DNA from: Aquimonas sp044377145
Lineage (GTDB): Bacteria > Pseudomonadota > Gammaproteobacteria > Xanthomonadales > Xanthomonadaceae
NCBI RefSeq assembly: GCF_044377145.1
Contig: NZ_JBILJQ010000001.1
Span: forward strand, 1 to 64,000
Direction of reading: 5' to 3'
DNA: 64,000 nucleotides
Position 1 is the stretch's first letter. Each line of letters begins with the position of its first letter. A model generated the notes under the pieces. The model did no database searches, was not told the DNA's origin, and was given only the letters and a program-made list of their open reading frames with translations. The translations under genes were made by a program, and so were the position numbers. This document shows positions 9,493 to 17,204 of the stretch, piece by piece.

Positions 9493-10954
9493 TTAAAGCG
9501 CTGACGCGGCGACTTCGAAACGGCGGCCGGCTTCAGTGATCAGGGTCACCATCCCAGGGCCCGCGCCCAGCTGTGCGGCCAGCTCCACCTGCACCACCGG
9601 CTCACCGCCGGTATAGAGCGAGAGCTGCTGGGCCTGGGCTCCGCTGACCGAGTAGGTGAGCGTGGCCAGCAGAACACTCGGACCGATCGGGATATCGACA
9701 TTGGCCACCGCGGTGCCGTTCTCCAGGCTGCCGGCGATCGCACCGGACACGACGGTCTGCGGAACGCCGCTCGGGGGCGTCACGATGATCGACAGCGTGT
9801 TGCCCAAGGGCACATTGCGGGTTGCCAATACCAGCTCGACCGGGTTCGGCGCATTGGTCGGCAGCACCACATCGGCATAGCCGGTGGGCGCGGCTGGCGC
9901 GTTGATGCCGCCCACTCGGGAGATGCGCAAGCTGGGCAGGCCGATCAGGAACAGCGGGCCGGGCAGGCCACTGGTGTAGTTCGGGGTGGATGGCGTGCCG
10001 CGTTGCATGAACTCGGCTTCCAGCCGAATCCGACCAGCACCTGCAAAGGCTGCCAGAGAGCTGCCCTCGTTGGAATAACCGCCGCGGGCTCCACCCATCG
10101 CACTGATGACACCGGCGCCGGTGATTGTCGTCGCCACAAGGCGAATGCCACCGCCACTGCCGCCACCGCCGACCGCGCCGAGGTTGTCGCTACTTATGGC
10201 GCCAATGCGGCCGCCGCGGCCGCCATTCGCAAGCACTTGTCCGCTGCCGCTCACATTTAGGGTGCCGCTGACCGCAATCAGCAAGGCTCCGCCTCCGCCA
10301 CCACCACCAGCACCGCCCACGCCGGTGGATCCACTGCCGCCTGCGCCGCCGGACCCGCCGACAAGAGGCATCAAGTCCGCATTGCCATATGTCGGCGGGA
10401 CTGGATTATTGCAGCCGCTGTTGCCTGCGGGCACTGCACCCAAGGTCGAAAAACTGGCGCCGCCGCCATGACAGCTTGAACTAAACACCGCGATGCTTGG
10501 ACGCCCGCCGCCCGGTCCAATACCCGAAGCGCCGGTACGCCGACTGCCCACCGCTGTGGACGCATCCGGCTGCCCCCCGCGCCCACCTCCAAACCCTCCG
10601 GGACCACCACGCCCCGGCAGGCCATCGTCAGCCACATTGCCATCGCCGGCGCCATTGGTGTCCGGTCCGGCTTGACCGCTGACATCCAGGATGCCCGCGA
10701 TCACTGCATTCCCGCTGACCAAAAAGCGTCACCGGGGTGTTGCTGGCATTCGGCCGAAACGTCACCCGCACGCCGTCGGGAATGTTGATCGACGTATAGT
10801 TCAGCGTGCCGCTTTCCGGCAGCGGCACCTCGGTGTTCACAGTGGGCGTCAACGCACCGTCCGCGCCCGTGCTTCCACTGTCGAAAGCCAGCGCGTTCAG
10901 CGCCAGCGTCAGCAGCCCCAACCCCGCCACACCTGCAATACCCGAACTGCGCAT
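9493..10954 (-). pseudogene. Glycine-rich exported protein with an apparent single-base frameshift
   Basis: The ATG at 10954 follows an AGAGGAAG ribosome site and starts a signal peptide (MRSSGIAGVAGLGLLTLALN, cleaved near ALAFDS). The frame runs to ..NASNTPVTLF and then derails. The homologous-looking continuation, VSGNAVIAGILDVSGQ, is in the next frame, open to 9493. Deleting one T from the coding-strand T5 (A5 at 10721-10725) gives a continuous ..TPVTLLVSGNAVIAG.. protein of about 485 residues. The middle is very glycine-rich with TLNVSGSGQVLANGG-type strands, which look like beta-helix or adhesin-like material. The C-terminal 150 residues are a beta-rich domain. It sits between the rhodanese-like gene (213 bases upstream) and the giant exported protein (26 bases downstream). 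The shift may be a sequencing error, a true mutation or a variable homopolymer. Confidence 0.75.
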
Positions 10955-11167
10955 GAGACTTCCTCTGAAAAAACCACGTATCAATTCCGTCTGGCCCGAT
11001 CGCTGCTGCGACCGCGCAGCCGGACGGACCGGCCCCCGCTGCGGGCGGGTCGCAGCGCATCTATGCGCAGGCGACCGACCCAATCCCAAATGCTGCAGTG
11101 ACAGCACCATCTCCTTCACTCTCGGCCAGCCACGCGCATCTGCAGTCGATGCTTGTGATCGCCTGAC

Positions 11168-12076
11168 TCAGTTCCAGCGGCAACCCTGACTCGATACGGC
11201 TGCACGCGTGGCCACCTGCGCCGACTGGTTCGCGCGCCAGCGCGCGTACTGGTCGTGACCGTCTTCAAAGATCCACAGCAGGGGCATCCCGGGCTGCGCG
11301 AGACGGGCCTGCCATGCGGGCTCAGGCTCAGTCGTCCACAGCACCAAGGCATCGCTGGCTTGGGCACGAAGGCGATCAACCAGGCGCGCATCGGGGCCGC
11401 CAGCGGGCAGCCTGACCACGCGGGCCAGATTGATGTCGATTTGCCCGGCGACCCCCGGCCCAACCAGCAGAACCACCGTGGAGTCCTGCAACAGGCTGAA
11501 CAATTGTGGCGGTGAGAGCTTCTCGTTCACGGCAGGCTGGATCTCCGATGTGTCTCCGGCACGCCACGCGCGCGCGCCGCCGCGCACGACCTGCAGCGAA
11601 AACTGCGGGCTGGCCTCGGCGCGCAAGCGCAGACACAGCGCATCCAGCACCGAATCGTCCAAACCGCTGCCTATCAACAGCAGGGGCGCAGACAGCTCCC
11701 GCACACGGGCCGGCGACAGCTCGCTACGGCGCATCTGCAAAGCGCCCTCCAGCGGGTGAACATCGGAGTACTGAGGCCCGCGCATATCGACAAGAATGCT
11801 TCCCACCTGAGCGCGCGCGACCGTGGCATCGACCCGACAACTGTCGCCCTCCTCCGGGCGCGCGTCGACAACTTCGCCCGATTGCGCCCCTGCAGATCGC
11901 GGGCTGGCCGCAGGGGCCGCACGTACCGGCCGCAGAGCGCCGTCTGACTCACCGGCATCTTTCAAGGGACAGTCAACCGCATGGGCAGCAGCGGCCTGCA
12001 GCATTCCGCCAAGCAAGGCTACGGACACGTACTGAAGCAGCCGACCGGGCCTGCGATGTGCAGGCGAACGCCGCAT
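11168..12076 (-). CDS. Exported protein with two degenerate rhodanese-like domains
   Basis: A 302-residue protein. Its ATG overlaps the stop of the upstream gene by one base (TGATG at 12074-12078), so translation is probably coupled. A basic N-terminus and the hydrophobic stretch YVSVALLGGMLQAAAAHA indicate export, followed by a Cys soon after cleavage. Residues about 85-175 have rhodanese features: ILVDMRGPQYSDVHPLEGAL, then a LLLIGSG strand where the catalytic Cys loop should be, then VVRGGARAWRAG. A second weaker copy (about 195-290) has VVLLVGPG, ALVLWTTEPEP and MPLLWIFEDGHDQYARW. Neither copy has the catalytic cysteine, so sulfurtransferase activity is unlikely and a binding or structural role is more probable. 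The domain call is from motif order only. Confidence 0.6.
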   Translation of the reverse strand: MRRSPAHRRPGRLLQYVSVALLGGMLQAAAAHAVDCPLKDAGESDGALRPVRAAPAASPRSAGAQSGEVVDARPEEGDSCRVDATVARAQVGSILVDMRGPQYSDVHPLEGALQMRRSELSPARVRELSAPLLLIGSGLDDSVLDALCLRLRAEASPQFSLQVVRGGARAWRAGDTSEIQPAVNEKLSPPQLFSLLQDSTVVLLVGPGVAGQIDINLARVVRLPAGGPDARLVDRLRAQASDALVLWTTEPEPAWQARLAQPGMPLLWIFEDGHDQYARWRANQSAQVATRAAVSSQGCRWN

Positions 12077-15000
12077 CAGCGCACCGCCTCAAAACCGTTG
12101 GCAAAAATGTCAGTGCCCGGCTCGCCCGCCTCGCGGGCCATCGCCGCCAACAGCCAGGAAACACCCAACTCAGCGGACCGAGCCTCCGGCTGAGGGAGCA
12201 CACGCAGTGCTTCGATGGCCGACAGCAGATGCGACAGCGCCGAACCACCATTGCCGGGCGAGAACTCCGCCAGAGCCTGTTGCACCAGAGATCGGCTGCG
12301 CGCCAGCGCCTCCGCCTGCGCGCCCGGCGCGGCGGTCAGACCTTCAAGTGCAGCGACAGCGGCTGTTGCTTGGACTGCACGGTCACGCAACGCGAGCGTC
12401 AACGAGCGCTCAGCGACTTCGTTCTCCAAGTCCGCAAGCGCTCGCAGGGCGACCTGCCCAGCCGCCGGCGGCGTGCGCAGTTGAAGTTGGACGACAAACG
12501 GCAGCTCGGTCGGAGGCACGCTACGCAGCCAGTCAAGGCGCAGCGGCAGGGCCGAATCAGGCGCTGGGTTCGCGGCAAGCAGTTCGAACCCAGGAGCAAG
12601 CTCTACGCCCAACTCCATCACTCCCGCAGCGGATCGGGCCTCGCGGCGAACTTCCGCAGCCAGCGCGATGGGACTTGCAGTGAGCAGCACAGCGGGCGGG
12701 TTCGCAGCTGCCCCTGCCAGGATCGAACCGGTCAAGGATGCCCCTGCTCCACCCTCCAGCAGCGCAAGCAGGTCGAAGCCGAAGGCCAGTACGCGAGCAT
12801 CGACCGCCGCGGCAGGCGCCGCAGCGACCAGAATCTCGCCGCCTGTCGCAGCGCCAAGCGCGCGCCCATTCGTCGGGTTGAACGCGTTCAGAGGCCCAAG
12901 GACGGGGACGCTCCCCGCGGCAAAGAACTCGCTGTCAACCAGTTGCAGATCAGCACTTGTACCGGCTAGCGGCGTGCTGCCGCCCAAGCCCGCCAAGGTC
13001 TCGAAGCGCGCCCACGAGCTGTCGCGCGTTCCCGACAAGATCAACCCGCCACCGCGCCGCAGCAGCTCGCGCGACTCGTTGATGAGCCCCCCTGATTCGA
13101 GTGGCAGCAAGGATCCATCCACCAGCACCAGGTTCCAATCGCCGCTACGCAATGCGCGACGAAACTCGGCCGGCTCGCTGGTGAGCGTGGCCGGCACCCG
13201 CCCCTGAAGCAGCGCACGCCAGCGCTGCAAGCGGCCTTCAACGCAGGCCGGCCCGCTGCCAGATGCACATGTCGCCCAAACCAAAACACGCGTACTCCGG
13301 CTGAGCTGCAAACCCGCCGTCAGAATCGCATCGGGGCTGACTTCCACTTGAACACTGCTGAGGTTGTTCGATGGATCGGGGTCTTTGGAGCCGCCCGCAA
13401 CTGCGCTGATCGCAGCGGCAAACGAGAAACTGCCGGCCGAGGTGAAGCGCCCCTGCAGCAGGATCGACTGCTCGGCACCTGCCGCAAGGCTGCCGTGAAC
13501 CCAAAGCCCGGTGCTGGCATTGAAAGTGCCCTGAGACGCCGACGCACCGGTGATCTCGAACTCCTCGGGCAGAGTCAACTGGGTACTGCCGCTACCGCCT
13601 TGAGGGCCGAGGTTACGAGCGCGAAGCGAGTACGCCACCGCTTGCTGAGCGGTGGCCTGCTCGGGGCCTTCAATCGGGGCGAGCTGAAGATCCGCCTGTG
13701 CCGAGACGCCAGGCTCCAGTTTGGCGAAGCGGTAGCCATCAGCAGACTGAGCAACACCCAAGCCGATCTGGCGAATAGCTGCTGCGTCTGTCAGGCCGCC
13801 GGCGCTGCCGGCGACAGGCACACCGTCCACAAGGCCGGTGACAGCCCCAACCGCAATGCTAAATGTGCCCGCCGGCAAACCGGTGAAGCTGAATTCGCCC
13901 TGCGCGTTGCTCAAGGTAGAACGCTGTACGACCGCCCCCGCAGCGCTTCCGTCAAGCGTCAGACTCACGCCTTCAAGACCGGGCTCAGCCGGGTCCTCTG
14001 CGCCGTTGGCGTTCGCGTCCAAGAAAACCCGCCCGGACAGGCTGGCGGTTGCCGGAGGCAGATCGGTCCGCAGACTGAAGCTTCCGCCACCGCGGGCGTC
14101 AAACACATTGAGGTAGTAGACCCAGGCCAAGCTGGCGTTTCGGCGTTTAGTGAACCACACGTTCTCTGCCGGCAAGGCCGAGCCGTCTGCGCGGAATCCC
14201 TGTATTGCTGTTGCAGTCCCCGCGCTGGGATCAATCACGCGCGCGTAGGTCAAGCCGGGCTGGGACGGCAGGGTCAATCGGTACTGCCCTGGAACAGCCC
14301 CAGTCACAAGGCTGGCCACTGCCGACGCATCGGTCACCACGGTATCCACACCGCTGGATTCGTACACGCGCAGAGCATCGCCATCTCGCGCCAGGAAATC
14401 GCGCACACCGTCGCGCCCCGGCAGATCCACCAGCACATCTCGCACCAGCAAGTGACTGCGCGGCTCGCCCTCGATCAATGACGTCAAACTGCCGCCAAGC
14501 GAGTCTGCATGACTGTAGCGGGCTTCGATCTCGTCGAAGCGCCCGCTCAGTGTGGTTTCCATCAACCAGCGGGCCATCCGCGTGCTACCCGGCTGGAGGT
14601 TGCCCAAGGACAGCGCGAGTGAGGCCGATGACGGGGAGTCGTCAACAAAACCGCCGATGAGGTTGAAGCCGATCAGTAGCCCAAGCTTGTTTTCGACAAT
14701 GCGCGGCTGGGAGGACTCGATCCGCACGTTGTTGCCAACACCGGCACCCACGTTGCGCACGCGCAGACCCAAGGTGAACGGCACCGCGGGCTCCAGCTCC
14801 GGCGTAAATGCGTCGTCCGAGTACACATCACCAGCGAGAAAGTAGTCCAACGCCAAGCGCGGCTGCGGCCGAACCGTAATTGTTTCAGGCACCACATCGA
14901 CCGATCGCGCTTCACCGCCGAGTGTGTAGGTGATTCTCGCGCCGACACGGTAGCGACGCCCGCTCGGGAGATCACCGCCGGAGTTCGCGGCGGGGACAAT

Positions 15001-15399
15001 CAACCATCGAGCTGTCCCGGTGCTGGCGGGCGCGACCACGCCGGAACCGTCGACCGCTCCGAGATCCTCAAGTCCGTCCAGTCGCACGAAAAATGCCGCA
15101 CCCAACTGATTCGGATCGCCGCTCGCCAGCACGGGGTTGCCGAGCTCATCAGTGAACAGAATATTGACAGCGACCGACTCAACTGCAGCGCTGGTCAAAC
15201 CGTTGCGGATGCGAAGGACAGCATCAAATCCTTGACGCTCAAGACTCAGCTTCTGGCGGATCTCGATTCGAACTTCCGCACAAACCGCATCAGTCTGCGC
15301 AAAGGCGCTCTGTGCGCACAGCACGACGCAGAAGAGCGCAAGCACGCTGAAAGTGCGGGCCGCGCAGGCCAAGGCCGAGCAAACTGAAATCAGGCTCAT
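12076..15399 (-). CDS. Exported DUF11/SdrD-like protein with IFANGFE tail; first gene of the five-gene run
   Basis: A 1107-residue protein with a signal peptide ending QSAFAQTD (about residue 35). Residues 40-450 are beta-rich repeats of unclear family. An SdrD_B-like domain (GRVFLDANANGAEDPAEPG, from about 455) is followed by a DUF11-like domain (about 565-690, ending DPSNNLSSVQVEV). Residues about 700-870 resemble a flavodoxin/ThuA-like fold (RVLVWATC, WNLVLVDG, GGGLILSGTRD). A predicted helical segment (about 1010-1090) precedes the C-terminal IFANGFEAVR. The same tail occurs on two other exported proteins in this window. The gene is first in the run, is coupled to the next gene by a one-base overlap, and has only a weak ribosome site. 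Surface or extracellular location is inferred. Confidence 0.8.
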   Translation of the reverse strand: MSLISVCSALACAARTFSVLALFCVVLCAQSAFAQTDAVCAEVRIEIRQKLSLERQGFDAVLRIRNGLTSAAVESVAVNILFTDELGNPVLASGDPNQLGAAFFVRLDGLEDLGAVDGSGVVAPASTGTARWLIVPAANSGGDLPSGRRYRVGARITYTLGGEARSVDVVPETITVRPQPRLALDYFLAGDVYSDDAFTPELEPAVPFTLGLRVRNVGAGVGNNVRIESSQPRIVENKLGLLIGFNLIGGFVDDSPSSASLALSLGNLQPGSTRMARWLMETTLSGRFDEIEARYSHADSLGGSLTSLIEGEPRSHLLVRDVLVDLPGRDGVRDFLARDGDALRVYESSGVDTVVTDASAVASLVTGAVPGQYRLTLPSQPGLTYARVIDPSAGTATAIQGFRADGSALPAENVWFTKRRNASLAWVYYLNVFDARGGGSFSLRTDLPPATASLSGRVFLDANANGAEDPAEPGLEGVSLTLDGSAAGAVVQRSTLSNAQGEFSFTGLPAGTFSIAVGAVTGLVDGVPVAGSAGGLTDAAAIRQIGLGVAQSADGYRFAKLEPGVSAQADLQLAPIEGPEQATAQQAVAYSLRARNLGPQGGSGSTQLTLPEEFEITGASASQGTFNASTGLWVHGSLAAGAEQSILLQGRFTSAGSFSFAAAISAVAGGSKDPDPSNNLSSVQVEVSPDAILTAGLQLSRSTRVLVWATCASGSGPACVEGRLQRWRALLQGRVPATLTSEPAEFRRALRSGDWNLVLVDGSLLPLESGGLINESRELLRRGGGLILSGTRDSSWARFETLAGLGGSTPLAGTSADLQLVDSEFFAAGSVPVLGPLNAFNPTNGRALGAATGGEILVAAAPAAAVDARVLAFGFDLLALLEGGAGASLTGSILAGAAANPPAVLLTASPIALAAEVRREARSAAGVMELGVELAPGFELLAANPAPDSALPLRLDWLRSVPPTELPFVVQLQLRTPPAAGQVALRALADLENEVAERSLTLALRDRAVQATAAVAALEGLTAAPGAQAEALARSRSLVQQALAEFSPGNGGSALSHLLSAIEALRVLPQPEARSAELGVSWLLAAMAREAGEPGTDIFANGFEAVR

Positions 15400-15715
15400 G
15401 AACGATCCAGGAAAAACGCCACCGATATCGCCGCCTGATCACCGCGGCTGTTGACAAATCTTGAACGCGAAGTGCATCCAAACCCATGAAAGCCAACAAC
15501 GGTCGATTCTGATGCACTAGCAGCCCGCCCTTTGCGAGGTTTGCTCCGCCCGAAACCCCTAGGGGCAACCCAAAAGACGAGGGCTCCCTGATGTCGCCAT
15601 CACGTGGATCCGGCGATCAGGGTGTCAACTCAAGAACGGCTACCGCCGATGATTCAGCACCTCGCAGTCCTTGGCGCGAGGCATCATGTTTTTGCTTGGA
15701 CACGCCCAGGTTCAG
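15400..15715. other. Leader/upstream region of the exported-protein operon; no gene found
   Basis: About 316 bases without a supportable gene. It should carry the promoter for the minus-strand operon that starts at 15399. Two inverted repeats are visible. One is CCTGAT..CGCC paired with GGCG.ATCAGG (15587-15621). The other is the short palindrome CCCCTAGGGG (15557-15566), within a wider imperfect stem. I could not assign a known riboswitch or a convincing sigma-70 promoter. Confidence 0.4.
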
Positions 15716-16160
15716 TTACAGGGGGCTGCCGAAGAAGATGGTGGATCGGGTGCCAACCACGTTGCCGACGATCAGGGCGAAGGCGAAGCCCTGCAGGGCG
15801 GTGCCGCCCCAGAAGTACAGCGCGACGCACGTCCGCATCGTCGTCAGAGAAGTCATGATCGTAGGCGACAGAGTGCTGTTGATCGCGCGGTTGATGATGC
15901 CCTCGCGGTCGTCCTTGCGGCTGGCGCGGAACAGTTCGCGCACGCGGTCGAACACGACGTGCTTGTCGTTCGCCGAGTCGCCGTCGACCGTCAGAATCGC
16001 GGCCAGCACGGCCAGGTCAAACTCCATCCCAGCCGCGAAGACGCGCCGAGGATCACGATCGCGACTTGCATTTCTCCGGCGACGGTGGCAAATGCGAACT
16101 TCCACTCAAAGCGCAGCGGCTCGTAGATCGTGATTCCGGCCAGTACCACCAGCACCTCTG
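15716..16160 (-). pseudogene. secF: Decayed partial copy of secF
   Basis: Two minus-strand frames together reproduce the C-terminal half of SecF. The first (16160 to about 16030) gives VLVVLAGITIY and LRFEWKFAFA. After a frameshift near 16030-16045 the second gives EFDLAVLAAILTV, HVVFDRVRELFRA, INRAINSTLSPTIMTS and ALYFWGGTALQGFA, ending at FFGSPL with a stop. The intact gene next door has LLVVAGFLIY, LRFEWKFAVA, EFDLNVLAGILSV, IVVFDRVRENFRT and so on, so the relationship is plain. The copy lacks the first transmembrane segment, the large periplasmic domain and the end of the last helix, so it cannot be functional. It lies just beyond the secF terminator and beside the accessory operon, suggesting an old partial duplication or recombination scar. 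Confidence 0.85.
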
Positions 16161-16204
16161 TTGGTGCCGTTGCAGGCCCCGACAGCTTGTCAATTCCCTG
16201 CAAC

Positions 16205-16234
16205 GGAAAAGGCGCCTGCAAGGGCGCCTTTTCG
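16205..16234 (-). terminator. Rho-independent terminator after secF
   Basis: AAAAGGCGCC (16207-16216) and GGCGCCTTTT (16223-16232) form a perfect stem around a TGCAAG loop, with A and T tracts on both sides. It could work in either direction, but it lies 23 bases after the secF stop, so the yajC-secD-secF transcript is the likely user. Confidence 0.85.
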
Positions 16235-16256
16235 TTGTCAAAAGTGGTGGGAACGG

Positions 16257-17192
16257 TCAGGGCCGGCGGGCTAGCTCGGCTTCATCCTGTGCCTTGGGCA
16301 AGAGATCCTCCTTGCTAGCGCCCAGCCAAAGCAGCAGCGGACACGCAATGAAAATCGATGACAGAGTACCGATCACGATACCGATGATCTGCGATTCCGC
16401 CATGCCCTTCAACGAAGGGCCGCCGTAGAAATACAAAGCCAGCACGGTCAGCAGAGCCACGAAGGAGGTAATGATCGTACGCGACATGGTCTGGTTGACC
16501 GCTCGGTTCATGACCTCTACGGGGCTGAGTCGAAGCGTACGGAAGTTCTCGCGCACGCGATCGAACACCACGATCGTATCGTTGATCGAGTACCCCATCA
16601 CCGACAGAATGCCTGCAAGCACGTTCAGGTCGAACTCGTGGCCGCTGATTGCAAACCAAGCGATTGCCAGCATCACGTCATGCAACGTGGTGAGAGTCGC
16701 GGCCACCGCGAACTTCCATTCGAAACGCAATGAAATGTAGATCAGGAATCCGGCAACCACCAGCAACAAGGCATAGACGCCGTTGGTAGCAAGCTCTTTT
16801 CCGATCTGCGGACCGACGAAATCGCTGCGCACCAAGGTGCCCGGATTGTCGCTGCTGTTCAGCGCTTTCAGCAGGACATCGCCAGTACGCTGGGCGTTCG
16901 CATCACCCTCAGTCGGCTGCAGCTGGACCAGCACCTCGTTGGAAGCACCGAAGCTCTGCACCTGTGCTCCCTCGAAGCCCGCGGCCTCCAAGGTGGTACG
17001 GGCGGCATTCACATCTACCGACTTCTCGAAATGCAGTTCGGCCACGGTGCCGCCGGTGAAATCGAGGGCGAAGTTGAAACCACGCACCGGGATCGCTGCC
17101 AGCGAAACCAGCAGCAGAGCGAGGGCGATGATGAGAGATACGTTGCGAAGCCGCATGAAATCGAAGCGGCTGTCGTATGGAAACAGATTCAT
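16257..17192 (-). CDS. secF: Protein translocase subunit SecF
   Basis: A 311-residue inner-membrane protein that works with SecD and YajC to drive late steps of Sec export and protein release using the proton gradient. An N-terminal membrane helix (MRLRNVSLIIALALLLVSL) and the SecF signature FNFALDFTGGT are followed by a short periplasmic domain. Five more membrane segments follow, with the RND-type motifs GYSINDTIVVFDRVREN and VNQTMSRTIITS. Length matches the family. It starts 12 bases after secD ends and is followed by a strong terminator. A broken partial copy of the same gene lies downstream. Confidence 0.97.
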   Translation of the reverse strand: MNLFPYDSRFDFMRLRNVSLIIALALLLVSLAAIPVRGFNFALDFTGGTVAELHFEKSVDVNAARTTLEAAGFEGAQVQSFGASNEVLVQLQPTEGDANAQRTGDVLLKALNSSDNPGTLVRSDFVGPQIGKELATNGVYALLLVVAGFLIYISLRFEWKFAVAATLTTLHDVMLAIAWFAISGHEFDLNVLAGILSVMGYSINDTIVVFDRVRENFRTLRLSPVEVMNRAVNQTMSRTIITSFVALLTVLALYFYGGPSLKGMAESQIIGIVIGTLSSIFIACPLLLWLGASKEDLLPKAQDEAELARRP

Positions 17193-17204
17193 CGGTGCGG
17201 GGCC

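Noticed and set aside
15480..15600. Possible c-di-GMP-I riboswitch in the leader of the secretome operon, because GGGTTGCC, GCAAACC and CGCAAAG occur on the minus strand.
   Set aside because: The motif order and spacing are wrong for that riboswitch class (the closing GGGTTGCC is upstream), and the central helices cannot be drawn.
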